A stretch of 64,000 bases of DNA from Asanoa iriomotensis (lineage in GTDB: Bacteria; Actinomycetota; Actinomycetes; Mycobacteriales; Micromonosporaceae). A program made the translations under genes and the position numbers. The notes under the pieces are model-generated. The model was given only the letters and a program-made list of their open reading frames with translations, did not search any database and was not told the DNA's origin. Where the stretch lies: contig NZ_BONC01000006.1 in the NCBI RefSeq assembly GCF_016862515.1, positions 62,001-126,000 of the forward strand, given 5' to 3'. Below, in pieces: positions 40,526 through 49,830 of this stretch (the first letter of the stretch is position 1; each line of letters opens with the position of its first letter).

Positions 40526-41889
40526 GATTCCTCCCGTGGGTGCGGATCCGTGAGCCGGTCGACGAGCGAGGTGTCGTGCGTCCCGGCGACGAAGAGTGGG
40601 TGGTCCAGTGCGGTCAGCAGGAAGTCGCGGTTGGTGCTGACGCCAGGTCCCTCGACGGACAGCTCGGCCAGCGCGCGGCGCATCCGGGCGATCGCCTGTG
40701 GGCGGTCCGGAGCCCAGACACAGATCTTGGCGAGCAGCGGGTCGTACGCGGCGGAGATCCGGCCACCGGCCACCGCGGCCGTGTCGACCCGCACGAACGG
40801 GCCGGCCGGCAGTGTCAGCCCGGTCAGCAGGCCGGGCGTCGGTATGAAACCGCGGGCGGGGTCCTCGGCGTTGATCCGGCACTCGATCGCCCAGCCGCGG
40901 GCGGTCAGCTCCGCCTGCGACACGTCGAGCTGCTCGCCGGCCGCTATCCGCAGTTGCTCGCGCACCAGGTCGACGCCGTGGGTCAGCTCCGTCACCGGGT
41001 GCTCGACCTGGATCCGGCAGTTGACCTCCATGAAGTAGAACCGGTGCTGGTCGTCGACGAGGAACTCGACCGTGCCGGCGCCGACGTAGCCGGCGGCCAG
41101 CAGGCCGCGTACCGCCGCGTGGCCCATCTGCTCGACCAGCCCGCGCGGCAGGCCCGGCGCCGGCGACTCCTCGATGATCTTCTGGCGGCGGCGCTGCACC
41201 GAGCAGTCGCGCTGGCCCAGGTGCACGCCGTTGCCGTGGCTGTCGCAGAGCACCTGCACCTCGACGTGCCGGGCGGCCGGCAGGTACCGCTCGACGTAGA
41301 CCCGGTCGTCGCCGAACAGCGACTGCGCGGTGCTGCGGATCTCCCGGTACTGCCGGGCCAGGTCGTCGGGCTCGGAGACCACCTGCATGCCGCGCCCGCC
41401 GCCGCCGGCGACCGCCTTGACGATCACCGGGTAGCCGATGTCGGCGGCGACCTTCGCGACCGCCTCCGCGTCGCCGACCGGCTCGATCGTGCCCGGCAGC
41501 AGCGGCAGGCCGGCGTCGGCCATGGCCGCGCGGGCGGTGGACTTGTCGCCGAGCCGGTCGATCACCGCCGGGGGAGGCCCGACGAAGGTCAGACCCTCCG
41601 CCTCGCACGCCTCGGCGAAGTCGGCCTGCTCCGACAGGAAGCCGTAGCCCGGGTGGATCGCGTCGGCGCCCGTCTGCCGGGCGGCCTCCATGATCGCGGG
41701 CAGGTAGAGGTAGCTGTGCCGGGCCGGCCCGGGACCGATGCACACCGCCTGGTCGGCGAAGCGTACGACGGTGCTGTCCCGGTCCTCCGTCGAGTAGACG
41801 GCGGCTACCCGCAGTCCCAGCTCGCGGCAGGTGCGGGCGACCCGTAACGCGATCTCGCCGCGGTTGGCGATGAGCACGGTCTCGAACAC
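40522..41889 (-). CDS. accC: Biotin carboxylase subunit of acetyl-CoA carboxylase
   Basis: 455 residues. ATP-grasp biotin carboxylase motifs: VLIANRGEIALRVARTCREL, HPGYGFLSE, VKAVAGGGGRGM, FMEVNCRIQVEHPVTE and AIECRINAEDP. Length equals stand-alone AccC, unlike the BC-BCCP fusions usual for primary acyl-CoA carboxylases in actinomycetes. It carboxylates biotin on the BCCP encoded 9 bp upstream and supplies malonyl-CoA for the PKS. Confidence 0.95.
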   Translation of the reverse strand: MFETVLIANRGEIALRVARTCRELGLRVAAVYSTEDRDSTVVRFADQAVCIGPGPARHSYLYLPAIMEAARQTGADAIHPGYGFLSEQADFAEACEAEGLTFVGPPPAVIDRLGDKSTARAAMADAGLPLLPGTIEPVGDAEAVAKVAADIGYPVIVKAVAGGGGRGMQVVSEPDDLARQYREIRSTAQSLFGDDRVYVERYLPAARHVEVQVLCDSHGNGVHLGQRDCSVQRRRQKIIEESPAPGLPRGLVEQMGHAAVRGLLAAGYVGAGTVEFLVDDQHRFYFMEVNCRIQVEHPVTELTHGVDLVREQLRIAAGEQLDVSQAELTARGWAIECRINAEDPARGFIPTPGLLTGLTLPAGPFVRVDTAAVAGGRISAAYDPLLAKICVWAPDRPQAIARMRRALAELSVEGPGVSTNRDFLLTALDHPLFVAGTHDTSLVDRLTDPHPREES

Positions 41890-41898
41890 GACGACCTC

Positions 41899-42390
41899 CT
41901 AGCCGGCCTGCGGATCGATGGTCATGAGGCGTTCGCCGAACTCGACGGGCGCGCCGTCGGCGGTGTGCACGGCCAGGATCCGGCCGTCGGCGTCCGCCTC
42001 GACCGGGATCATCAGCTTCATCGCCTCGACGATCCCGACCTGCTGGCCGCGCCGGACCTGGTCCCCTTCGGACACGAACGGCGTGCCGCCGGGCTCGGCC
42101 GCGCGGTAGAACGTGCCGACGATCGGCGAGCTGATGCCGACGCCAGGAGGCGGTGCCGGTGGGGTGTCTGGCGCTTCCGGTGCCGGCGCCGGCGCGGGGG
42201 TCGCCGCGGGCGCCTGCTGCTGTTCCGTCCACTCCATCTCGACCACGACGTCGCCGGCCCGGATCCGCAGCGCGCGCGGCCGGTGTGCGAGGTCGGCCAG
42301 GAGCGACTGGGCGCTGCGGCGCACCTCGTCGAGCGCCTCCGCGAGCGGAGCGGCACCCTCCGTCTGGGCCGGTTCGATCAAAGACGTCAC
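41899..42390 (-). CDS. accB: Biotin carboxyl carrier protein
   Basis: 163 residues: an N-terminal helical part, an Ala/Pro-rich linker (about 60-84), and a C-terminal biotinyl domain with the biotin-accepting Lys125 in EAMKLM. The thumb-containing [14 protein letters not shown] segment is typical of AccB proteins. ATG overlaps the AccDA stop (ATGA). Partner of the biotin carboxylase and carboxyltransferase in the same operon. Confidence 0.94.
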   Translation of the reverse strand: MTSLIEPAQTEGAAPLAEALDEVRRSAQSLLADLAHRPRALRIRAGDVVVEMEWTEQQQAPAATPAPAPAPEAPDTPPAPPPGVGISSPIVGTFYRAAEPGGTPFVSEGDQVRRGQQVGIVEAMKLMIPVEADADGRILAVHTADGAPVEFGERLMTIDPQAG

Positions 42391-44057
42391 TGGGATCCTC
42401 CAGAGTGCGTGAGGCTGTCGGCGCCGCTGCCGAAGCGGCGGAAGCGGGCGCGCCGTTCGGCGAGCAGCCGCGCGGGGTCACGGGCGGCGAGGTCGGCGAG
42501 CTCCACCCGGATCGCGGATCTGACCAGGGCGGCCGCCGCGGTCTGGTCGGCCTCGGCACCGCCCGGCGGCTCGGGCACCACCCCGTCGACCACGCCGAGC
42601 GCCAGCAGGGAGCGGGCGTCGACCTTCAGCGCCCGGGCGGCGGCGGGTGCGGCGGCGGAGTCCTTCCAGAGGATGGCCGCGCAGCCCTCCGGGCTGATCA
42701 CCGTGTAGATCGCGTTCTCCATGATCAGGACGCGGTCGGCGACCGCGATGGCCAGCGCGCCGCCGCTGCAGCCCTCGCCGGTGACCACCGTGACCAGCGG
42801 GACCGGCAGGGCGCCCATGAGGCGCAACGTCTCCGCGATCACGGTGGCCTGCCCCTGCAGCTCGGCGTCCACGCCCGGGTACGCACCCGGGGTGTCGACG
42901 AGCGTCACCACCGGCAGCCCCCACTTGGCGGCCAGCCGCATCAGCCGGGCGGCCTTGCGGTAGCCGGCGGGGTTGGGCATCCCGAAGTTGTGCGCCGCCA
43001 GGTCGGCCGGCGTGTGCCCCTTCTCGTGCCCGATCACCACGACCGGCTCCCGCCCGAGCCGGCCCACGCCGCCGACGATCGCCGGGCAGTCGCCGCCCAC
43101 CCGGTCGCCGTGCAGCTCCTCGAAGTCGTCGAGGATCATCCGGAAGTAGTCCGACGTGGTCGGCCGGCCGAGGTGCCGGGCCCGGCGCACCGCGTCCCAG
43201 GGGTCCTGCTCGGGCACCTGGTCGGGTTCGCGGACCACCACCTGCTCGGCGGGGCACACGTCGGCGGCCGTGTCGCGGCGGGTGCCGATCGAGAGCAGCC
43301 GGCCCAGCCGCTCGCGCAGCTGGGCCCGCGGGCTGACCAGGTCGACGAAGCCGCGCTCCAGCAGGAACTCGGCCGTCTGGAAGCCGGGCGGCAGCTCCTG
43401 GCGGATCGTCTGGGCGATCACCCGGGGCCCGGCGAAGCCGAACCGCGCGCCGGGCTCGGCGATCACGACGTCACCCAGCATCGCGTACGAGGCGGCGACG
43501 CCGCCGTACGTCGGATCGGTGATGACGCAGGCGGTGACCAGGCCCGCCTCGTCGAGCTGCTGCATCGCCTGCGCGGTCTTGGCCATCTGCATGAGGCCGA
43601 CCACGCCCTCCTGCATCCGCACGCCCCCGGACGCGGTCACGACGACCAGCGGGAGGCGCTCGGCCAGGGCGGCCTCGGCGGCCCGGGTGATCAGCTCACC
43701 GACGGCGGCGCTGAGGCTGCCGCCCATGAACCGGAAGTCCATCGCGGCGACCACCACCGGGCTGTCGACGATCGACAGTCGGGCGCAGACGACCGCCTCG
43801 GGCATGCCGGTCGCCTCGCGCGCGGCGGCCAGGCGGTCGGCGTAGGGCTTGCCGTCGCTGAAGCCCAGCGGGTCGTCCGACGGCACGTCCATGTCCAGCA
43901 GGCGCAGCGTGTCGCGGTCGGCGAGCAGGTCGAGCCACTCGTGCGCGGTCAGCGGGAAGCACCCGCCGCACTGCGGGCACACGCCGTGGTTGCGGGCGAG
44001 CCGCTTGGCGTAGACGACAGCTCGGCAATGCCGGCACAACGCCCATTCCTTGGTCAT
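42387..44057 (-). CDS. accDA: Acetyl-CoA carboxylase carboxyltransferase, beta-alpha fusion (AccD-AccA)
   Basis: 556 residues. The N-terminal half is AccD-like with a four-Cys zinc ribbon (CRHC and CPQC) and [10 protein letters not shown]; the C-terminal half is AccA-like ([65 protein letters not shown]). It transfers carboxyl from biotin to acetyl-CoA. Such fused CT subunits beside type II PKS genes are known in several aromatic polyketide clusters. ATG 44057 overlaps the upstream stop. Confidence 0.95.
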   Translation of the reverse strand: MTKEWALCRHCRAVVYAKRLARNHGVCPQCGGCFPLTAHEWLDLLADRDTLRLLDMDVPSDDPLGFSDGKPYADRLAAAREATGMPEAVVCARLSIVDSPVVVAAMDFRFMGGSLSAAVGELITRAAEAALAERLPLVVVTASGGVRMQEGVVGLMQMAKTAQAMQQLDEAGLVTACVITDPTYGGVAASYAMLGDVVIAEPGARFGFAGPRVIAQTIRQELPPGFQTAEFLLERGFVDLVSPRAQLRERLGRLLSIGTRRDTAADVCPAEQVVVREPDQVPEQDPWDAVRRARHLGRPTTSDYFRMILDDFEELHGDRVGGDCPAIVGGVGRLGREPVVVIGHEKGHTPADLAAHNFGMPNPAGYRKAARLMRLAAKWGLPVVTLVDTPGAYPGVDAELQGQATVIAETLRLMGALPVPLVTVVTGEGCSGGALAIAVADRVLIMENAIYTVISPEGCAAILWKDSAAAPAAARALKVDARSLLALGVVDGVVPEPPGGAEADQTAAAALVRSAIRVELADLAARDPARLLAERRARFRRFGSGADSLTHSGGSQ

Positions 44058-45193
44058 GCTGTGACTCCCTGGGTCAGGAACAGGGCGCCGTGGTCGTCGA
44101 GGTAGCCGATGTCGCCCGTGCGCAGCCAGCCGTCCGGGTCGGTCATCGCGGTGGCGACCTGCGGGCCGCGGACCTTCACCTGCCCGGGTTTGCCGGGCGG
44201 CGCAAGCACGTGGCAGTCGGTGCCGGGGACGGGCCGGCCGACCGAGCCGGCGGTGGGGCCGTCGAGCAGGTCGCAGTGGGTCAACGGGCCGCCGGCGGGG
44301 CCGTACCACTGGACCAGCGGCGCGCCGACCCTGTTGGCCAGGCGCAGCGCGGCACCGGGGGGAAGCGTGGCGCCGCTGGCGAGCACGGCCCGGACCGTCG
44401 TGGTGCGGGGGTGCGTGTCGCGGGGGTCGGCGGCGAGCTTGGCCAGTGGTGCCGGCAGCCCGCAGTAGTGGGTGGCGGCCTCCCGGCCCGCCAGCGTGAC
44501 ACCGCCGGCCGGGTCCGGGTCCGCGCAGAGCACCTGGGTGGCGGCGGCGTGCACGGCGGCGTTGAGGTACACCGGCTCGTACGTCGGTAGGTGGTTGACC
44601 ACCGTCGAGCCCCGCTCGAATCCGTACGCCCGGGCGGCCTGCGCGGCGCCGACCGTGAGGTTGCGGTGGGTCAGCGGGACCAGCCGGCCGTGCGCGCCGA
44701 ACCGCAGGCAGGCGACGGCGTCCAGGTCCGGCCTCGGGTGGCGGCGCCGGGTGTGGGTGCGGGCCAGCGTGGCCACCGTCCGGCCGCCGGGCTCGCCGGG
44801 CTGGTCCAGGTAGATCACGTCCAGGTCCCGCTCCACCCTGATCCGGCGCAGCAGGTCGGCCATGCCTGCCGTGGCCACGAGCAGCTCGACGCCGGCCCGC
44901 GCGGTCAGCTCGTCGAGGTCGGCGCCCGGGTCGATCACGGCACAGATGTGCCCGGCCCGGACGGCGCCGAAGTAGGCGACCGGGAAGGCGGGATGCAGCG
45001 CGGCGACGACGCCCACGACGGTGCCGGGCCGGCGGCGCCCCAGCGCGGCGGCGAACCCGTCGACGGCGGCGTCCAGGTCCCGATAGGACAGCGCGTGCGC
45101 GCCGAAGCGGATCGCGGCCCGGCCGGGCGCGGTCGCGGCGGCCCGCCGCGGCAACCCGTCCAGCGGCAGAGCCTCGGTCTCAGCTTCGGGCAC
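44054..45193 (-). CDS. Degenerate AMP-binding (acyl-CoA ligase-like) protein
   Basis: 379 residues, GTG start with AAGGAG upstream; first gene of the operon. Similarity to adenylate-forming enzymes is clear in [41 protein letters not shown] and [19 protein letters not shown]. Two core features are missing: the Ser/Thr/Gly-rich P-loop is replaced by [18 protein letters not shown], and the protein stops right after the TGD region without the C-terminal lid that carries the catalytic Lys. It probably cannot form acyl-CoA normally; a binding or structural role is possible. Confidence 0.82.
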   Translation of the reverse strand: MPEAETEALPLDGLPRRAAATAPGRAAIRFGAHALSYRDLDAAVDGFAAALGRRRPGTVVGVVAALHPAFPVAYFGAVRAGHICAVIDPGADLDELTARAGVELLVATAGMADLLRRIRVERDLDVIYLDQPGEPGGRTVATLARTHTRRRHPRPDLDAVACLRFGAHGRLVPLTHRNLTVGAAQAARAYGFERGSTVVNHLPTYEPVYLNAAVHAAATQVLCADPDPAGGVTLAGREAATHYCGLPAPLAKLAADPRDTHPRTTTVRAVLASGATLPPGAALRLANRVGAPLVQWYGPAGGPLTHCDLLDGPTAGSVGRPVPGTDCHVLAPPGKPGQVKVRGPQVATAMTDPDGWLRTGDIGYLDDHGALFLTQGVTA

Positions 45194-45297
45194 GGCGGGC
45201 TCCTTCGGGGCCGGCTGTCAGACGACCCTCCGACCGTCGCAGTTGCCCGCTTGAGCCCGCCTGGAATGTCGCTGGAGGCGGCAAAGGACGTGAGCTA

Positions 45298-45307
45298 ATC
45301 GTACGAT
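45298..45307. promoter_or_regulatory. Palindrome in the SARP/PKS divergent promoter region
   Basis: ATCGTACGAT is a perfect 10-bp palindrome in the 186-bp region between the PKS operon and the SARP gene (45194-45379). The surrounding bases 45285-45360 are AT-richer than their flanks, as expected for promoters. TCGTACG recurs at 45365-45371. I did not find the spaced heptamer direct repeats that SARP proteins usually bind. Which regulator uses the palindrome is unknown. Confidence 0.35.
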
Positions 45308-45379
45308 CAGACCGAAAAGAACACTCATGTCGTGTTGGCCCTTTAAGGTTCTTCACAGCGACGGTCGTACGGGGGCGCG

Positions 45380-46165
45380 ATGAACTACCACGTTCTTGGT
45401 CCGCTGCTGGTGAGATCCACGCACGCCGGTCACCCGGACCAGCTGACCGCGCCGAAGCCGCGCAAGGTGCTGGCCCTGCTCCTGCTGCACGCCAACCTGG
45501 TCGTGCCGGTCGAGACACTGATCGCCGAGCTGTGGGGCTGCGAGCCGCCGGCCAGCGCGCAGACCACGCTGCAGACGTACATCCTGAAGATCCGCCGCAT
45601 GCTCGACTCGGTCTTCCCGCAGCGGTTGGCCCACGAGACCCTGGTGACCGCCTCGGGCGGCTACCGCCTCGGCGTCGAACCCGGCGAGCTGGACCTGCAC
45701 GCCTTCGAGGGCCTGGCCGTGTCGGGCCGCGCGGCGCTGGACCGGGGCGACGACGCGGAGGGCGCCCGGCTGCTGGGCGAGGCGCTGGCGCTGTGGCAGG
45801 GCGGTGCGCTGGTCGACGTGCGGCACGGCCCGGTGCTCCAGGCGGAGGTGCAGCGCCTGGAGGAGAGCCGGCTGTCGCTGTGGCGGCGCCGGATCGAGGC
45901 GGAGCTGCGCCTCGACCGGCACCAGGCGGTGCTCGGCGAGCTGGGCTGGCTGGCCGCGCGGCACCCGCTCAACGAGGACTTGCAGGCGCAGTACATGGTG
46001 GCGCTCTACCGGGCCGGGCGCCGCAACGACGCCCTCGACGCCTTCCAGCGGCTGCGCGGGACGCTGCAGAACGACCTGGGCCTGGAGCCGTCACAGCGGG
46101 TCCAGCGGCTACAGCACGCGATCCTGACCGCCGACCCCGCGCTAGAGGTGGCCGCGGCCCACTAG
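45380..46165 (+). CDS. SARP-family pathway regulator
   Basis: 261 residues: an OmpR-like winged helix (about 1-95; LTAPKPRKVLALLLLHANLV, TTLQTYILKIRRML) and a bacterial transcriptional activation domain (about 100-250; RLEESRLSLWRRRIEAELRL, HPLNEDLQAQYMVALYRAGR). This is the small DnrI/ActII-ORF4 type that switches on antibiotic or pigment operons. It is divergent from the PKS operon and is its most likely activator. GGGGG precedes the ATG. Its TAG overlaps the stop of the convergent metallo-hydrolase gene (CTAG). Confidence 0.94.
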   Translation: MNYHVLGPLLVRSTHAGHPDQLTAPKPRKVLALLLLHANLVVPVETLIAELWGCEPPASAQTTLQTYILKIRRMLDSVFPQRLAHETLVTASGGYRLGVEPGELDLHAFEGLAVSGRAALDRGDDAEGARLLGEALALWQGGALVDVRHGPVLQAEVQRLEESRLSLWRRRIEAELRLDRHQAVLGELGWLAARHPLNEDLQAQYMVALYRAGRRNDALDAFQRLRGTLQNDLGLEPSQRVQRLQHAILTADPALEVAAAH

Positions 46166-46842
46166 CGCTGCCGGTCGGCCAGGGCGCGGAACCGGTCGAC
46201 GGCGTTGCCGCGCACCGCGGAACCGTGGCCGAACACGGCCACGTCGAAGTCGAGCGTCGCCAGGCGGGCGACGCTGGCCCGGGCGGCGGCCAGGTCGTCG
46301 GTCATCGCCTTCGGCGTGGCCCGCACGCTGCCGCCGCCGCTGCCGGCCGCGTCGCCGGTGAACAGGATGCCGCCGCCGCGGTCGAGCAGGTACGAGACGT
46401 GGCCCGGCGTGTGACCGGGGGTGTGGAAGGCGCGCATGCCCGGCACTGGCACCGGCACCGGTCCGTCGCCGGTGAGCAGCTCGTCGACCGGCGCCGGCTC
46501 GGGATCCTTGACCAGGAGGCCGGCGACCCGCTGCACCGGGGACAGCCGTGGCTGGGCGGCACCCGTGATCACGGGGGCGTCCAGCTCGTGCGCCACGACC
46601 CGGGCGCCCGAGGCGCGTTTCAGCTCCGCCAGGCCGCCGACGTGGTCCATGTGCTGGTGGGTGACGAGGATCGTGGTGATGTCGCCGGTCGTCCCGCGCG
46701 CTTCGGACAGCGCCCGCAGCACCTTCGGCGCCCGGCCCGGCAGCCCGGTGTCGACCAGCACGACCCCGTCGTCCGTCACGACGAAATGCAGGTTGACGAA
46801 CCCCATCCGGAGCTCGAGCACCCCTTCGGCGACCTCGCGCAT
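46162..46842 (-). CDS. Metallo-beta-lactamase-fold hydrolase
   Basis: 226 residues. Metal ligands are visible in THQHMDHVGG (HxHxDH), HTPGHTPGHVS, FTGDAAG and VFGHGSAV. The fold covers beta-lactamases, glyoxalase II and many thioester or lactone hydrolases; the substrate here is unknown. ATG 46842 lies four bases after the stop of the upstream small gene, so the two are probably coupled. It is the last of five same-strand genes beginning with the GT2 gene. Confidence 0.88.
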   Translation of the reverse strand: MREVAEGVLELRMGFVNLHFVVTDDGVVLVDTGLPGRAPKVLRALSEARGTTGDITTILVTHQHMDHVGGLAELKRASGARVVAHELDAPVITGAAQPRLSPVQRVAGLLVKDPEPAPVDELLTGDGPVPVPVPGMRAFHTPGHTPGHVSYLLDRGGGILFTGDAAGSGGGSVRATPKAMTDDLAAARASVARLATLDFDVAVFGHGSAVRGNAVDRFRALADRQR

Positions 46843-46846
46843 GCGC

Positions 46847-47275
46847 TCATGGTGACACCGAACCGGGCTCTGTGTATTCGCCGAACGGCTCGACCGACCC
46901 GTCCCAAGCGTTCCATCCCTCTTGGGTGATCCGGCCGTCCGCGTACGAGTAGGACCACTCGGCGCCGTCCTCGCCGCTGAAGTGGACGGTGCCGGAGCAC
47001 ACGTACGGCGCGATGGCGACCCAGAAGGCGGTGGCCTGTTCCGACCATTTCGAGTCGTGCTCGTGGTTGCGCCCGAACTCCACCCAGTCACCGTGGCGGG
47101 TGGCCGCCGCCGTGCCGACCCAGGCGATGTCGGCCAGCGCGTCGCACGGCTCGAACAGCTCCGCCGTGAACCAACCCTCCCGGGTGGCGAAGGCCGCCTT
47201 GGCCGCGCGTACCGCCGCGTCTTCGTCCGCCGCCGGGAGGAGAAGCCGCCCGGAAGGCCACACCGAATATCCCAC
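46847..47275 (-). CDS. Hypothetical protein, 142 residues
   Basis: GTG start with GAGGA just upstream, 6 bp after the GH6 stop. Sequence highlights are MGYSVWPSGRLLLPAADEDA, a Trp-rich middle (WVEFGRNHEHDSKWSEQATA) and GTVHFSGEDGAEWSYSYADG. The last part looks like the exposed beta-sheet of small actinobacterial proteins of unknown function. No signal peptide or membrane span. Position suggests co-expression with the polysaccharide genes; I cannot assign a function. Confidence 0.65.
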   Translation of the reverse strand: MGYSVWPSGRLLLPAADEDAAVRAAKAAFATREGWFTAELFEPCDALADIAWVGTAAATRHGDWVEFGRNHEHDSKWSEQATAFWVAIAPYVCSGTVHFSGEDGAEWSYSYADGRITQEGWNAWDGSVEPFGEYTEPGSVSP

Positions 47276-47281
47276 GGGTCC

Positions 47282-48283
47282 TCACCCTAGCGCCGATCGC
47301 CCGGCCGCGGCGCGCGTCGGGGCATCGACCCAGGCCGCGTTGACGATCAGGTTGCGGGCCTGCCGCGGCGCGAAGAAGTAGGTCGTCTCGCCGCCGCACG
47401 GGCCGTCGGACTCGCCCGGCCGCTTGATCCACAGGAGAGCGGCCAGCCCCGGGCGGTCGCCGGCGGTGCTCGGTCGTTGCCCGAGGGCCTGCTTGGCCGG
47501 GTTGCACCACTCCTTGTCGTCCTTCGGGTCGTCGGGTGGCGGGCCGAGCCCGTTGCGGGAGGTGTCGATGACGAACTCGCGGTCACCGACCAGGTCGGAC
47601 AGCTCGCGCCCCCAGCGGTACGAGTCGTCGGTCGTCTGCCGGTTGGACACGTTGACCGCGAAACCCTCCGCCTTTTCGATCCCGGCCGCGAGCAGCCGCT
47701 CCGCGGTCTCCCCGCTGCTCTTCCAGTGCGAGTGGCCGGCGTCGAGATAGACGTACTGGCCGGCGTCGACCAGCGTGCCGATCGCCTGCCGGAGCGTCGC
47801 GGCGCGCGTCGCGTCGAAGCAGTCCGCGGGCACGGCGTCGGGCTCCATGACCACGACCGCCCGGGTGCCGCCCAGCGCCTTGACCAACGAGCCGATCCAG
47901 CGTTGGTACGCCTCGGGGTCCGGGGCACCCTCGCGGTGGTCGGTGCAGCCCCGGTTCGGCAGGTTGTAGGCCACCAGCACGAGCAGCGAACCCTGCTGGC
48001 GTGCGTCCTCGGCCAGCCGGGGCACGGCGGCGACGTCCTGTGCGCTGTTCAGCCACCGCGCCTGGGGCGTGCCGGTGATCGGCCCGAGCCAGGCGGCGCC
48101 CTGCGCGGTCTCGTAGCGCTGAGCCGTCGAGTCACGGTCGAGGTAGAGGCTGGCACCGCGGAAGGGATGCTGCAGCGCTGCGTACGTCCGGGCCGGCGGG
48201 TCCGGGTGCAGCGTGGTCTCGGCCGGCGACGCGCAACCGGCGACGACCATCAGGAACACGGCGAGCGTAGGCGCGAGGCGCAT
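47282..48283 (-). CDS. Glycoside hydrolase family 6 (cellulase-type) lipoprotein
   Basis: 333 residues from ATG 48283 (GGAG nine bases upstream; a GTG at 48289 overlapping the previous stop is an alternative). A short lipoprotein signal ends VVAGC. GH6 hallmarks are VVVMEPDAVP, YVYLDAGHSHWKSSGE, GFAVNVSNRQTT, FVIDTSRNGLGPPPDD and LLWIKRPGESDGPCGG. Substrate should be a beta-1,4-glucan. No cellulose-binding module is present. Linkage to a GT2 synthase suggests trimming of the host's own glucan, as proposed for the GH6 protein CslZ near cslA in Streptomyces, rather than biomass digestion. Confidence 0.92.
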   Translation of the reverse strand: MRLAPTLAVFLMVVAGCASPAETTLHPDPPARTYAALQHPFRGASLYLDRDSTAQRYETAQGAAWLGPITGTPQARWLNSAQDVAAVPRLAEDARQQGSLLVLVAYNLPNRGCTDHREGAPDPEAYQRWIGSLVKALGGTRAVVVMEPDAVPADCFDATRAATLRQAIGTLVDAGQYVYLDAGHSHWKSSGETAERLLAAGIEKAEGFAVNVSNRQTTDDSYRWGRELSDLVGDREFVIDTSRNGLGPPPDDPKDDKEWCNPAKQALGQRPSTAGDRPGLAALLWIKRPGESDGPCGGETTYFFAPRQARNLIVNAAWVDAPTRAAAGRSALG

Positions 48284-48285
48284 GG

Positions 48286-49830
48286 TCACGGGCTCCAATA
48301 CCTGCTGACGCGGTAGACACGTACGCCGTCGGAACCGTCGCCGAAGCTGGCGACCGGCACGGCGTGCTTGTGTGCCTCGACGAGCGTGGGGGAGGCGGAC
48401 GGGTTCCCGACGTACCACTCGGGCACCACGAGGTAGTCGATCCGGGTCAGCCGCTCCTGGACGGCCGGGTCCGTGTCCAGCTTCGACACCATGATCGGCC
48501 GCGGTTCGAACCGGTAGCGGTGGACGAGGTCGACCCAGATGGAGTCGTGCACGACGAGCACCTTGTCGCGCGGGACGTTGTCGGCGACCCACAGCTCCGC
48601 CGCCCGCATGGTCGGCACGTCCCGCGTCGTCATCATCGGGGCTAGCCGCCCGGGCCAGGTGATCGCGGCGACCGCGAGCACGACGACCGCGAGGGCGGCC
48701 GCGGCACCGACCCGCCAGCGGCGGTCCGACCCGGCCACGACGTGCACGGCTCCCGCGATGAGCAGCGCGCTCCACGGCAGCAGCGTGATCACGTGCATGA
48801 ACGGCACGTAGCCGTCGCGCACCATCAGCAGCCACCCGATCACCAGCGTCAGCGCGATCGGGCGCAGCCGGCCGGCGAACACCGCGACCGGAACGCTGGC
48901 CAGACCGCCCAACAGCAGCAGCTTGTCCTGTGCCAGCCAGTCGGAGAACAGGTCCCGCATCGGGCTGTCGGCGGTGAGCAGCGAACCGCTGGACTCGCGC
49001 TCGGCGAGCTGCCATGCCGCGGTGCCGAGCAGGCTGTTGTGCCCAGGCCCCTCGAACAGCTCGCCCTTGAACAGGGCGAAGAGGGGATACAGCGCCATCA
49101 GCAGCGCGCCCGCGCCGGCCGCGACGGTGAGCACCTGGGCGCGGTTGCGCGGGTCGGTGTTGCGCCACAGCGCCCACGCCAGGGCGGGCAGGAGCACCAG
49201 CAGGGTCTCCTTGGTCAGCGCCGCCATCGCGAAGCACAGCGCCGCGCCGGTGCCGGCGAGGATGCTCCGCTTCGGTGACAGGGCGAGCACAAACGCCGCG
49301 AGCAGCCAGGGCGTGGCGAGGTTGTCGAGGAACGTCCAGCGTCCGTAGAGGACGGCCAGCGGCGACAACGCGAACAGGACGGTCGCGAGGCCGGCGACCC
49401 ACCGACTGAAGCCGAGCCGCCGGCCCAGCGCGAAGACCAGCGCGGTGCTCACCACGCCCGCGATCAGCATGCACTCGTTGCCGAAACCGATGGCGGAGTC
49501 GTGCCGGTCGAAGCCGTCGGTCAGCATCGACCACAGCGCGATCTGGATCCAGCCCGCCGGCGCGTGGTCGTAGAAATAGGAGTACGGGGACAGCGTGCCT
49601 TCGTACTGCAGCGACCAGGCCTGCGACAGGTAGGTGCCGGGGTCGTCCACGTAGCGGGGGAACGTCGACATGCCGATGCCGCGGACGAGCGCCGTCACGA
49701 CGAGGATGGGTGCGAGCACGGTGAGCGTGTGGGCGTGCCGGCGCAGCCACTCCTGGGCTCCGATCAGCAGCCGCCGGCGCACCGAGAGCAGTTGACGCAC
49801 GTCGGTGGGTGCGAGGTTGGCCAGTGTCAT
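48286..49830 (-). CDS. Membrane glycosyltransferase, GT39/ArnT-like
   Basis: 514 residues with about ten hydrophobic spans (TVLAPILVVTALVRGIGM first) and a soluble C-terminal tail. The first periplasmic loop has YVDDPGTYLSQAWSL, the acidic pair typical of dolichyl-phosphate-mannose-type transferases, and HAPAGWIQIALW, YGRWTFLDNLATPWLL and ALTKETLLVLLPA follow. It should use a polyprenyl-phosphate sugar outside the membrane. ATGA overlap with the GT2 gene. Its acceptor may be the polysaccharide made by that enzyme. Confidence 0.85.
   Translation of the reverse strand: MTLANLAPTDVRQLLSVRRRLLIGAQEWLRRHAHTLTVLAPILVVTALVRGIGMSTFPRYVDDPGTYLSQAWSLQYEGTLSPYSYFYDHAPAGWIQIALWSMLTDGFDRHDSAIGFGNECMLIAGVVSTALVFALGRRLGFSRWVAGLATVLFALSPLAVLYGRWTFLDNLATPWLLAAFVLALSPKRSILAGTGAALCFAMAALTKETLLVLLPALAWALWRNTDPRNRAQVLTVAAGAGALLMALYPLFALFKGELFEGPGHNSLLGTAAWQLAERESSGSLLTADSPMRDLFSDWLAQDKLLLLGGLASVPVAVFAGRLRPIALTLVIGWLLMVRDGYVPFMHVITLLPWSALLIAGAVHVVAGSDRRWRVGAAAALAVVVLAVAAITWPGRLAPMMTTRDVPTMRAAELWVADNVPRDKVLVVHDSIWVDLVHRYRFEPRPIMVSKLDTDPAVQERLTRIDYLVVPEWYVGNPSASPTLVEAHKHAVPVASFGDGSDGVRVYRVSRYWSP

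Noticed and set aside
45298-45307. ATCGTACGAT as the SARP binding site
   Set aside because: SARP proteins bind spaced direct heptamer repeats; this is a lone palindrome. Kept only as an unassigned operator candidate.
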